Source: Burkholderiales bacterium RIFCSPHIGHO2_12_FULL_69_20 (lineage in GTDB: Bacteria; Pseudomonadota; Gammaproteobacteria; Burkholderiales; Burkholderiaceae_C). Taken from it: a DNA stretch of 64,000 nucleotides. Made by a program: the position numbers and the translations under genes. The DNA lies in contig MESD01000016.1 in assembly GCA_001770815.1 (NCBI GenBank), forward strand, positions 7,100 through 71,099, written 5' to 3'. Position 1 is the first letter of the stretch. Each line of letters opens with the position of its first letter. The notes beneath the pieces were generated by a model. It did no database searches and was not told the DNA's origin. It worked only from the letters and a program-made list of their open reading frames with translations. This document shows, piece after piece, positions 38,299 through 47,099 of the stretch.

Positions 38299-39143
38299 GC
38301 GGCACTGCAGCGGCTGGCCCGTGCCGCCAGCAGCGCGTCGGCCAGCTCGGCGAAACCGACGCCACGCTCACTGGGCGTCACGTAGCCCGGAAAGGCCGAC
38401 AACTGCGGCACGAAGCGCGCGATGTTGGCCACGCCCACGCTCAGCGGCAGCGCCTCGAACATCGCCTGGTCGTTGGTCGAGTCGCCCACGTAGACCCAGT
38501 CCTCGGCGACGAACGGCCAGCCCAGCGCCTGCGTCACCGCCCAGCGCGCGCCGCTGGGCTTGCCATGGGTGCCGATCCAGCCGTTGATGTGGATCGAGCT
38601 GACCGTGGCGGTGAGCCCGTGGCTGCGCATCACCGCCACCACGCGCGCGATCTGGCCCGCGTCGAGATGGGCGAATTCGCTGTGGTCGATGGCGATGTCG
38701 GTCAGCCGGCCAGCGCTGTCCTGCGCCAGCGTGGCACCGGGCACCGCAGCCAGCACCGCCAACGCGCAGGCCTGCAACTGGCGCTGGTTGGCGGCGCGCT
38801 GGTCGGCGTCGGCCTCGAAGTCGACCTGCAGCACCCCGCCCCGGCGCCGCAGCATCACCGCGCCGTTCTCGGCGACGATGGCCGCCACCGGCCAGGCCAG
38901 GGCAAACGGCTCGCTCCAGCCGGCCGGGCGGCCGGTGATGGCGATGACCGGCACGCCGGCGTCGGCCAGCCGGTGCAGCGCGGCCAGCGCAGCGGGCTCG
39001 ATGGCGCCATCGCGGGTCAACGTGTCGTCGATGTCGGTCAGCACGCCGCGCAGCCGGGCCAGGCGCGCCGCCGGCAGATCGGCCAGCGGGCGCAGGCGAC
39101 CGGCGGCCGCGGCGGGCGTGTCGAGGGCGCGGGGCGAGGGCAT
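38295..39143 (-). CDS. HAD-superfamily (class IIB) phosphatase
   Basis: A 282-residue haloacid-dehalogenase-type phosphatase. Motif I is TDIDDTLTRDG, with nucleophile Asp and acid/base Asp; motif II is AITGRPAGWSEPF; motif IV is VYVGDSTNDQAMF. The C2-type cap fits sugar or trehalose phosphatases, but the substrate is unclear. The ATG at 39143 follows GGGAG by 8 bases; an in-frame GTG at 39176 is less likely. It is coupled to the MFS transporter gene and divergent from ppk2. Confidence 0.88.
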   Translation of the reverse strand: MPSPRALDTPAAAAGRLRPLADLPAARLARLRGVLTDIDDTLTRDGAIEPAALAALHRLADAGVPVIAITGRPAGWSEPFALAWPVAAIVAENGAVMLRRRGGVLQVDFEADADQRAANQRQLQACALAVLAAVPGATLAQDSAGRLTDIAIDHSEFAHLDAGQIARVVAVMRSHGLTATVSSIHINGWIGTHGKPSGARWAVTQALGWPFVAEDWVYVGDSTNDQAMFEALPLSVGVANIARFVPQLSAFPGYVTPSERGVGFAELADALLAARASRCSAA

Positions 39144-39277
39144 CGAAGAAGTCTCCCACAGCGTCACCTCGGTCACGGCCAGCGGCCGCGGCGTGCCTCG
39201 CTTTGACCATGGTCAACACCCAGGCCGGTGCATCGGCGGGATCATGTTCGATTCATCGCGTCGTCACCGGAGTTTGC

Positions 39278-40579
39278 ATGGCCAAAGAAAACACCGTCAC
39301 CCCCGCCCCAGCCGGCAGCCCGGCCGCCAGCCGCAAGGCCAAGGCGTCCACCCGGTCTGCTGCCAAACCCGCTGCAAGACCGCCTGCAAAACCGCCTGCC
39401 AAACCGGCTGGCACACCAGCCGGCCAGTCGCCTGCCAAACCGGCCACCCCGCCCGCCGCCCAACGCCGCCCGCGCGCGGCCAGCCGGCCGGTGGACAGCG
39501 GCGACATCGCGCCCTCGCTGAAGACCCGCGACATCGCCACCAACACCATCTCGCGCGCCACCACCGGCGCGCGCACCGAGCAGGCCATGGCCTTGTCCGA
39601 CGTGCTGTCCAGCCACGCCCAGGGCGCCAGTGCCGGTACGGTGCTGGCCGAGTTGCAGACGCTGATGGACGGCGCCTCGCCCGACGACCTGAAGGCGCTG
39701 CGCCGGCTGTTGTTCCAGCCCGATGCCCGCACCACGCCCGACAAAGACGCCGACACCGAGCTGGCTTCCGGCTGGCGTGAAGGCAAGTACCCCTACAAGA
39801 ACCTGCTGTCGCGGCGCAGCTACGAGCAGCAGAAGTACCGCCTGCAGGTCGAGCTGCTGAAGCTGCAGGCCTGGGTCAAGGACACCGGCGCGCGGGTGGT
39901 GATCCTGTTCGAGGGGCGTGACGCGGCCGGCAAAGGCGGCACCATCAAACGTTTGATGGAGCACCTGAACCCCCGCGGCGCGCGCGTGGTGGCGCTCGAA
40001 AAGCCCAGCGAGGTCGAGCGCGGCCAGTGGTACTTCCAGCGCTACACCCAGCACCTGCCCACGCGCGGCGAGATCGTGCTGTTCGACCGCAGTTGGTACA
40101 ACCGCTCCGGCGTCGAGCGGGTGATGGGCTTCTGCACCGACGCCGAGTACGACGAGTTCATGCGCCAGACGCCCGAGTTCGAACGCCACCTGGTGCGCAG
40201 CGGCGTGCACCTGTTCAAGTTCTGGTTCTCGGTCAGCCGCGCCGAGCAGCGCCGCCGCTTCAAGGAGCGCAAGCTGCACCCGCTCAAGCAGTGGAAGCTC
40301 AGCCCGATCGACCTGGCCAGCCTGGACAAGTGGGACGACTACACCCGCGCCAAGGAGGCGATGTTCCTGCACTGCGACACGTCGGATGCGCCGTGGACGG
40401 TGATCAAGAGCGATTGCAAGAAGCGCGCACGGCTCAACGCATTGCGCTACCTGCTGCACCGCCTGCCCTACCAGCCCAAGAACCTGCCGGCCATCGGCGC
40501 GGTCGATCCGCTGATCGTCGGCCGGCCGTCGCTGGTGCCCAGCCGCGGCGACGACCAGCTGGCCGGCGACAGCAACTGA
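39278..40579 (+). CDS. ppk2: Polyphosphate kinase 2 family protein
   Basis: A 433-residue PPK2 that uses polyphosphate to phosphorylate ADP/GDP or nucleoside monophosphates. The Walker A is FEGRDAAGKGGTIKR, Walker B LFDRSWYNRSGVERV, and the lid contains RRRFKERKLHPLKQWKLSP. The first 70 residues are a Lys/Pro/Ala-rich extension with repeated PAKP units, missing from the core family, possibly a polyanion-binding tail. ATG at 39278 with GGAG 6 bases upstream. An upstream in-frame start would be in the divergent promoter. Confidence 0.94.
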   Translation: MAKENTVTPAPAGSPAASRKAKASTRSAAKPAARPPAKPPAKPAGTPAGQSPAKPATPPAAQRRPRAASRPVDSGDIAPSLKTRDIATNTISRATTGARTEQAMALSDVLSSHAQGASAGTVLAELQTLMDGASPDDLKALRRLLFQPDARTTPDKDADTELASGWREGKYPYKNLLSRRSYEQQKYRLQVELLKLQAWVKDTGARVVILFEGRDAAGKGGTIKRLMEHLNPRGARVVALEKPSEVERGQWYFQRYTQHLPTRGEIVLFDRSWYNRSGVERVMGFCTDAEYDEFMRQTPEFERHLVRSGVHLFKFWFSVSRAEQRRRFKERKLHPLKQWKLSPIDLASLDKWDDYTRAKEAMFLHCDTSDAPWTVIKSDCKKRARLNALRYLLHRLPYQPKNLPAIGAVDPLIVGRPSLVPSRGDDQLAGDSN

Positions 40580-40604
40580 ACGGCCAGCGGATAGCATCCG
40601 CGCC

Positions 40605-41327
40605 ATGACGATGCACCGCCGCCAGGCCTTGCAGCGCGGGCTGGCCGGTGGGCTGGTGCTGGCGCTGCCCTTCCCGATGCTGGCCGCCGGCCGCAGCGCG
40701 CCGTTTCGCCGCCTGGCCGTGCTCGACCCGCCCTACGAGGAGGCGTACGAGGTGCTGATCGCGATGGCCCCGCCGCTGGCGCGCGGCACCGTGGCCAAGG
40801 TGCTCACCCGGCTGGCGACCGAGGCCGACGTGCAGCTCAAGACCGACCAGCTCACCGCCGCGCTCGACCCCGACAAGACCCGCCTGCACGAGCACTTCGT
40901 ACATGCGCTGGCCGATGCGCTGGACGCGGCCGATGCCAAGGTGCTGCTGGTGCCCACCGAACCGGCTGAGGACGAGGACGCGCTGATGCACCAGGTGCAG
41001 GCGTTGGCGCCCCAGGCCGATGGCCTGCTGCTGGCCAACGTGATGGGCCGCTTCGTCGCCCTGCACGGGCTGGACGCTTACGCGCCCGGCGTGATCGCGG
41101 GCATCAAGGCGCTGCCGATGCGCGGCGGCACCCCCTGGCTGGACACCTACTTCAGCGCCGGCTTCCGGGGCATCGACCCACGTGCCGAGCACCTGGAGGT
41201 GGTCGACATGCCCGAGCGCTTCGACAACCACACCGCCTTGCTCGACCAGGTCGACGCGGCGCGCCAGTCCCTGGTGCGTGGCGCCGAGGCCATTGCCGCC
41301 GAAGTGGCCCAGCGGCTGATGGCCTGA
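40605..41327 (+). CDS. Exported protein of unknown function
   Basis: A 240-residue protein with a signal sequence: MTMHRRQALQRGLAGGLVLALPFPMLAAG, with an RR pair at positions 5-6 that could be a Tat signal. The mature part has no recognised domain; FRRLAVLDPPYEEAYEVLI and LEVVDMPERFDNHTALLDQV are its most distinctive segments. A C-terminal DLAERL-type helix ends it. It lies 25 bases after ppk2, possibly in the same transcript, and upstream of the SAH riboswitch. The function is unknown. Confidence 0.7.
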   Translation: MTMHRRQALQRGLAGGLVLALPFPMLAAGRSAPFRRLAVLDPPYEEAYEVLIAMAPPLARGTVAKVLTRLATEADVQLKTDQLTAALDPDKTRLHEHFVHALADALDAADAKVLLVPTEPAEDEDALMHQVQALAPQADGLLLANVMGRFVALHGLDAYAPGVIAGIKALPMRGGTPWLDTYFSAGFRGIDPRAEHLEVVDMPERFDNHTALLDQVDAARQSLVRGAEAIAAEVAQRLMA

Positions 41328-41349
41328 CGCCGTTTCGAATCCGACTGAC

Positions 41350-41363
41350 CCGGCACGTGCCGG
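41350..41363. repeat. 14-bp perfect palindrome upstream of ahcY promoter
   Basis: CCGGCACGTGCCGG is a perfect palindrome ending 17 bases before the putative -35 of ahcY. No T-run follows, so a terminator is unlikely. It may be an operator or a chance GC-rich palindrome. Confidence 0.45.
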
Positions 41364-41380
41364 ACTGCACGGCCCAACCC

Positions 41381-41410
41381 GGGACAAACCCGGCCCGCCG
41401 TGCTTAGAAT
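41381..41410 (+). promoter_or_regulatory. Putative sigma-70 promoter of ahcY
   Basis: GGGACA (41381-41386) and TAGAAT (41405-41410) with an 18-base spacer match TTGACA/TATAAT at 4 and 5 positions. Predicted start is near 41417, just before the SAH riboswitch. Confidence 0.6.
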
Positions 41411-41420
41411 GCGAGCCTGT

Positions 41421-41514
41421 TTCGAGGAGCGTTGCAAGGCCACCCCCCGGCCCCAGGCTCGAAACCACTTCCCAGTGCAACGTCGCTCACCCCCAGCTTC
41501 TTGACGCGGGTGAG
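41421..41514 (+). promoter_or_regulatory. S-adenosylhomocysteine (SAH) riboswitch of ahcY
   Basis: The aptamer is recognised by GAGCG+TTGCA (41427-41436), pairing with TGCAA-CGT-CGCTC (41476-41488), with the conserved AGGCTCG at 41455-41461 that forms the pseudoknot with CGAGG near 41424. The downstream CTCACCC (41486-41492)/GGGTGAG (41508-41514) hairpin shares bases with the P1 3' strand, so ligand binding would prevent it. SAH riboswitches turn on SAH-removing genes when SAH rises, consistent with ahcY downstream. The hairpin end lies 58 bases from the ATG. Confidence 0.88.
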
Positions 41515-41572
41515 TTGTTACCACCTCCGTCATGTGCTGCGTGGGCCCCCATTTTCTTGGAGCCAAACCGCC

Positions 41573-43006
<1,434 letters not shown>

Positions 43007-43015
43007 GTGCCCCGC

Positions 43016-43033
43016 GGCCGGCAAAGGCCGGCC
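43016..43033 (+). terminator. GC-rich hairpin just after ahcY
   Basis: GGCCGG (43016-43021) and CCGGCC (43028-43033) pair around CAAAGG, 10 bases after the ahcY stop, with a further GCCGGCC repeat. No T-run follows, so it may be only a partial terminator. It marks the junction between ahcY and the inserted block. Confidence 0.35.
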
Positions 43034-43097
43034 GCCGGCCGGCCCGTCGCGCAGGCCTGGCGCTGCATGGCCTGGCTTGACGATGCACCCGGTCCGC

Positions 43098-43129
43098 CTC
43101 CAAAATGAATCCATGGAGCCATTTTGGAG
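43098..43129. promoter_or_regulatory. Palindromic operator of the FitAB-like toxin-antitoxin pair
   Basis: CTCCAAAATG (43098-43107) and CATTTTGGAG (43120-43129) are perfect 10-bp inverted repeats around a 12-base spacer that contains TCCATGGA. The 3' arm includes the ribosome site and ends 6 bases before the antitoxin ATG. RHH antitoxins such as FitA bind inverted repeats in their own promoters, so autorepression is likely. Confidence 0.75.
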
Positions 43130-43135
43130 CTGATC

Positions 43136-43462
43136 ATGGGCGTGAATCTGTCGATCAAGGATGTTCCCGACCACGTGGCACAGCGGCTGCGCCAGCGGGC
43201 TGCTGCCAACCACCGGTCGCTGCAGGGCGAGTTGATGTGCATCGTCAGCGAGGCCGCAGCACAAGCACCGTTGGCCGCAGCGGATGTTGCGGGTGTTGCG
43301 GGCATGGCGTCCGCGGACAGGCCGGGTGTGCAACTGCAGGGCTGGAAGACCGTGGAAGACTTGCTGGCCGAGCGCGCGGCTTCGGGCTGGCAGCCGCATC
43401 CGTCGATGGCCAGCGCGCCGCTGGGTGTCGACATCATCCGCGCCGACCGCGACGCGCGATGA
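43136..43462 (+). CDS. FitA-like ribbon-helix-helix antitoxin
   Basis: A 108-residue antitoxin. The N-terminal RHH domain is MGVNLSIKDVPDHVAQRLRQRAAANHRSLQGEL, a close fit to FitA/VapB (NLSIKDVPD...HRSLQGE). The C-terminal half has TVEDLLAERAASGW and would bind the toxin. TTTTGGAGC gives the ribosome site. The gene heads a run of four tightly spaced genes; its stop overlaps the toxin start (ATGA, 43459-43462). Confidence 0.9.
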   Translation: MGVNLSIKDVPDHVAQRLRQRAAANHRSLQGELMCIVSEAAAQAPLAAADVAGVAGMASADRPGVQLQGWKTVEDLLAERAASGWQPHPSMASAPLGVDIIRADRDAR

Positions 43463-43914
43463 GCCGGTCCACCGCAAGTGCGCCGCGGGTGCTGTACGTG
43501 GCCGAGCCACCGGCCGCCTGGCTGCAGCGCCCGCCCGTGGTGGTGGATTGCAGCGTGCTGGTGGCCTTGCTCTGGGGCGAAGCCAACGCAGCGGATGCCG
43601 CGGCGCTGCTCAAGGGCCGCTCGCTGCATGCGCCATCGCTGCTGCGCTATGAGCTGGCCAACGTGGCGCGCAGCAAGCGGCGCAGCGGCGTGCCTGCCGA
43701 CGTGGTGCGGGCCGGCCTGGAGACCTATGCCGAACAGAAGGTCGCACTGCACGACGCCGAGCCCCTGCCCTTGTTCGATCTGGCCGAGCGCACCGGCCTG
43801 AGCGCGTACGACGCCGCCTACCTGTGGCTGGCCGCTGAGCTGAGGGCGCCGCTGGCCACCTACGACCGCCGCTTGGGCGAGGCCGCCGCCCGCCACCTGC
43901 CCAGCCTGGATTGA
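43459..43914 (+). CDS. FitB/VapC-like PIN-domain toxin
   Basis: A 151-residue PIN RNase with active-site residues Asp30 (VVVDCSVLVALL), Glu65 (RYELANVA), Asp118 (SAYDAAYLWLA) and Asp136 (TYDRRLG). A 23-residue N-terminal extension precedes the PIN core, which is unusual; a start near the core is not available in frame with an obvious RBS, and the ATGA overlap supports this start. It is followed after only four bases by the Mod gene, suggesting a single transcript with the R-M genes. Confidence 0.9.
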   Translation: MSRSTASAPRVLYVAEPPAAWLQRPPVVVDCSVLVALLWGEANAADAAALLKGRSLHAPSLLRYELANVARSKRRSGVPADVVRAGLETYAEQKVALHDAEPLPLFDLAERTGLSAYDAAYLWLAAELRAPLATYDRRLGEAAARHLPSLD

Positions 43915-43918
43915 AACC

Positions 43919-46900
43919 ATGACCACCGCCCGCCAACGCTTCCTGCGCCTGCTGCGCGACGACATCCTGCAGGTCGATGCCGCCGACCTCGATTTCGGCA
44001 TCTACCGCGTGCTGAACCACCGCCGCGCCGAGATCGAGCGCTTCTTGACTGAAGGCCTGCCCGCGCGCATCGACAGCGCGCTGGTCAGCCTGCCCGGCAC
44101 CGACGCCACCACCAACACGGCCACCGAAGACGAGCAAGCCCGCATCTACAACGCGCTGTACACGTTTTTTGCGCGTTATTACGACGACGGTGATTTTTTG
44201 CCCCGGGCCCGGCGTGGGCGCGCCGGCGCCTACACCGTGGCCTACGACGGCAGCGACACCTTCTTCCACTGGGCCACCAAGGGCAGCCACTACGCCAAGA
44301 GCGGTGAGCGCTTTGCCAGCTACGCCTACACCCAGCCCGGCGGCCAGCGCGTGCGGCTCACGGTGGTGCAGGCCGACGTCGAGCGCGACAACGCCAAGGG
44401 CGCCAAGCGCTGGTACCTGCCCGCCGGCATCACCCCGCCGGCCGCCGGCCAGGCGGGCGAATGGCGGGTGGGCTTCAGCCACCGCCCGCTGGCCGACGAC
44501 GAAACCACGCGCTACGGCGCGGTCAAACCCAGGCGCGGCGCGGGCCCGTCGGCGCTAGACCCGGCCGCCGACGACAGCACCGACAACGACAGCACCGACA
44601 ACGACGCTGACAGCAACGCGGCGCCGGCCGGCAAAGACGTGCAGGCCCGCATCCTCAGCGCCTGGCTGGCCGACCCCGCCGCCCTGCCGGCCGGGCTGGA
44701 CGCGACCTTGCTGGCCCGCCACGCGCTGCGTTATGTGCGCGGGCAGAGCGCCGATTTTTTCGTGCACCCGCAGTTGGGCGCCTTCTTGCGCGCCGAGCTG
44801 GATGATTTTCTCAAGGCCGAATTCATCAACCTGTGGGACCTGCCCGCCGGCGCGCTGGGCCGCGAGCGCGGCAAGCTGCTGGTGTGCCGAGAACTGGGTC
44901 TGGCCCTGATCAGCGTGCTGGCCAGCCTGGAGGACCTGCAGGCCCGGCTGTTCGAGAAGCGCAAGTTCGTGCTGCAGGCGCATTACCTGGTGCAGTGCGC
45001 CTGGCTGGCCGCGCTGGGTGAGGCGGGCGCGGCGCTGGTGGCGCGGGCGGCAGCGCATCCGGCCCAGGTGCAGCGCTGGCGCGATTGGGTGGGCGCCGCC
45101 GCCGACACGCCGCCGCCCGATGGCCAGTCACTGCTGGCGCGCTACCCGCACCTGCCGCTGGACACCGGTTTGTTCGACGACGAATTGGCCGCCGCCGTGC
45201 TGGCCTGCGTGCCCGACATCACCGCCGCCACCGGTGGCGTGCTGGTGCACGGTGACAACTACGCCGCGCTGCGCACGCTGGAGCCGCCATACCGACAGGC
45301 GGTGAAGTGCATTTACATCGACCCACCGTACAACACCGGCGGCGATGGGTTCTTGTACAAGGATGGCTACCAACAGTCCACTTGGCAAACCATGCTGCAA
45401 GGCTTGTTGGAGAACAGCACCAGGCTGCTGAGCGGTGCGGGGGTCTTTCTGGCAAGCATCGATGAGCCGCATCGAACCGGACTGGCCGCGCTTTGCGACG
45501 ACACGTTCGGAATTGATGGGCGGCTCAGCAGCCTGATCTGGAAGGGCGCAACCGACAACAACCCGACCCGCATAGCGGTCGAGCACGAACATGTGCTGTG
45601 TTATGCAAACGCCATAGACGAACTCGAAGAAGTTTGGTCGAGCACGACAAGCGAGAGCAAGGAACTGCTCCTCAGCGAGTTTGACAGGATCTGCACAACG
45701 ACCAAATCGCTGAGCAAGCGCCAAGTGCTGTTCGACACGTTCGCGTCCCAACAACGCGACGTCATCGGCGACCTTCATCGCTACAGACGCGTCGATGCCA
45801 ATGGGCCGTATGCAGCGCGCCGCAACATGGAGAACCCCGGCAAGCCGGGGTACCAGTACGACGTCTTGCATCCGGTCACCGGCAAGGCATGCAGCAAACC
45901 CTATTGGGGCTGGCGCTTTCCAGAAGCCACCATGCAGGGGTTTCTGGCCAGTGACCGGCTCATCTTCGGTGACGACGAGACCAAGATTCCGGAACTGAAG
46001 GTCTATCTGCGCGACGTCAAGTTCCCACTGCGAAGCGTCATACAGATGGACGCGCGAAAGGGTTCGAACGACCTTGATCGACTCTTCGGCTCACGCGACG
46101 TTTTCAAGAACCCGAAGCCTGCGGAGTTGCTCGAGAAGTTCTTGCCGTTTGCAGCGAAGCCGGGGACGCTCGTGGTCGACTACTTCGCCGGCTCCGGCAC
46201 CACCGCGCACGCCGTCATCAACCTGAACCGCGCCGACGGCGGCCAGCGCCGCTTCATCCTGGTGGAACAGGGCGAGTACTTCGACACCGTCACCCTGCCG
46301 CGGGTGGCCAAGGTGATGACCGCGCCCGACTGGAAGGACGGCCGGCCCAAGGCCGACGTGCAGCACGACGCGACCGCCAGCGACGAACCCGAGGCCCACT
46401 GGAGCCGCCGCACCCTGCCCATCGTGCAGGTGCTGCGGCTCGAGCGCTACGAAGACAGCCTGGACGCGCTGGCCCTGCCTGCCCAGGCCGACGCCGCCGG
46501 TGGCGGCCAGACCGAGCTGGCCGGGCTGGACCACGTGCTGCGCTACCTGGCCGACACCACCACGCCCGACAACCCGGTGCGCCTGAGCACCGCCCAGCTG
46601 GCCAGCCCGTTCAACTACCGCCTGCCCACGGTGTGGGAGGGCCGCGCCATCGAGCGCCCGGTCGACCTGCTGCACACCACGTTGCTGCTGCTGGGCCTGC
46701 ACCTGGTGCGCCTGCGCCGGCTGCAGCGCACGGCCACCCCCGCCGCGCCGCTGGCCTGCCCGGGCGACGCCTGCACCGTGCTGCTGGCCGAGGTGCGGCC
46801 GCACCGCCCCGGCCTGCCGGCGGCCAGCGTGCCGCTGGAGCTGCTGGTGCTGCGCGACCACGACACCGAGTTGATGGACGTGGCCCAGCGCGCCGCCGCG

Positions 46901-47095
46901 GCGCAGGCCGAATGCGATTGGCTGCAGCAGACCGTGCCCGCCGTGCTGGGCCGCACGCTGGCCAGTTATGCCCGCATTCGCCACAACCGCGACCTGGCCC
47001 TGACCGGCGAGGGCGAGCGGCCCGAATCCATCGACACCGCGCTGGCCCAGGCCATGTGGGTGCGCGACCCGGCCTTTTCACCCGCCGGTGCCTGA
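43919..47095 (+). CDS. Type III-like DNA methyltransferase (Mod), beta class
   Basis: A 1058-residue N6-adenine methyltransferase. The catalytic DPPYNT motif is at 468-473 (YIDPPYNTGGDGFLYKDGY) and the SAM motif DYFAGSGTT at 754-762; catalytic-before-SAM order defines the beta class used by type III Mod proteins. A 450-residue N-terminal domain with FGIYRVLNHRRAEIERFL is larger than in EcoP1I. The central part, nt 45540-46170, which includes the target-recognition region, is clearly lower in GC (52% by hand count at 45601-45720) than the flanks (83% at 46741-46800), so specificity has probably been exchanged. The DE-rich linker near residue 217 is (TDN)-repeat-like. Res starts at the stop. 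Confidence 0.92.
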   Translation: MTTARQRFLRLLRDDILQVDAADLDFGIYRVLNHRRAEIERFLTEGLPARIDSALVSLPGTDATTNTATEDEQARIYNALYTFFARYYDDGDFLPRARRGRAGAYTVAYDGSDTFFHWATKGSHYAKSGERFASYAYTQPGGQRVRLTVVQADVERDNAKGAKRWYLPAGITPPAAGQAGEWRVGFSHRPLADDETTRYGAVKPRRGAGPSALDPAADDSTDNDSTDNDADSNAAPAGKDVQARILSAWLADPAALPAGLDATLLARHALRYVRGQSADFFVHPQLGAFLRAELDDFLKAEFINLWDLPAGALGRERGKLLVCRELGLALISVLASLEDLQARLFEKRKFVLQAHYLVQCAWLAALGEAGAALVARAAAHPAQVQRWRDWVGAAADTPPPDGQSLLARYPHLPLDTGLFDDELAAAVLACVPDITAATGGVLVHGDNYAALRTLEPPYRQAVKCIYIDPPYNTGGDGFLYKDGYQQSTWQTMLQGLLENSTRLLSGAGVFLASIDEPHRTGLAALCDDTFGIDGRLSSLIWKGATDNNPTRIAVEHEHVLCYANAIDELEEVWSSTTSESKELLLSEFDRICTTTKSLSKRQVLFDTFASQQRDVIGDLHRYRRVDANGPYAARRNMENPGKPGYQYDVLHPVTGKACSKPYWGWRFPEATMQGFLASDRLIFGDDETKIPELKVYLRDVKFPLRSVIQMDARKGSNDLDRLFGSRDVFKNPKPAELLEKFLPFAAKPGTLVVDYFAGSGTTAHAVINLNRADGGQRRFILVEQGEYFDTVTLPRVAKVMTAPDWKDGRPKADVQHDATASDEPEAHWSRRTLPIVQVLRLERYEDSLDALALPAQADAAGGGQTELAGLDHVLRYLADTTTPDNPVRLSTAQLASPFNYRLPTVWEGRAIERPVDLLHTTLLLLGLHLVRLRRLQRTATPAAPLACPGDACTVLLAEVRPHRPGLPAASVPLELLVLRDHDTELMDVAQRAAAAQAECDWLQQTVPAVLGRTLASYARIRHNRDLALTGEGERPESIDTALAQAMWVRDPAFSPAGA

Positions 47096-47099
47096 GGTC

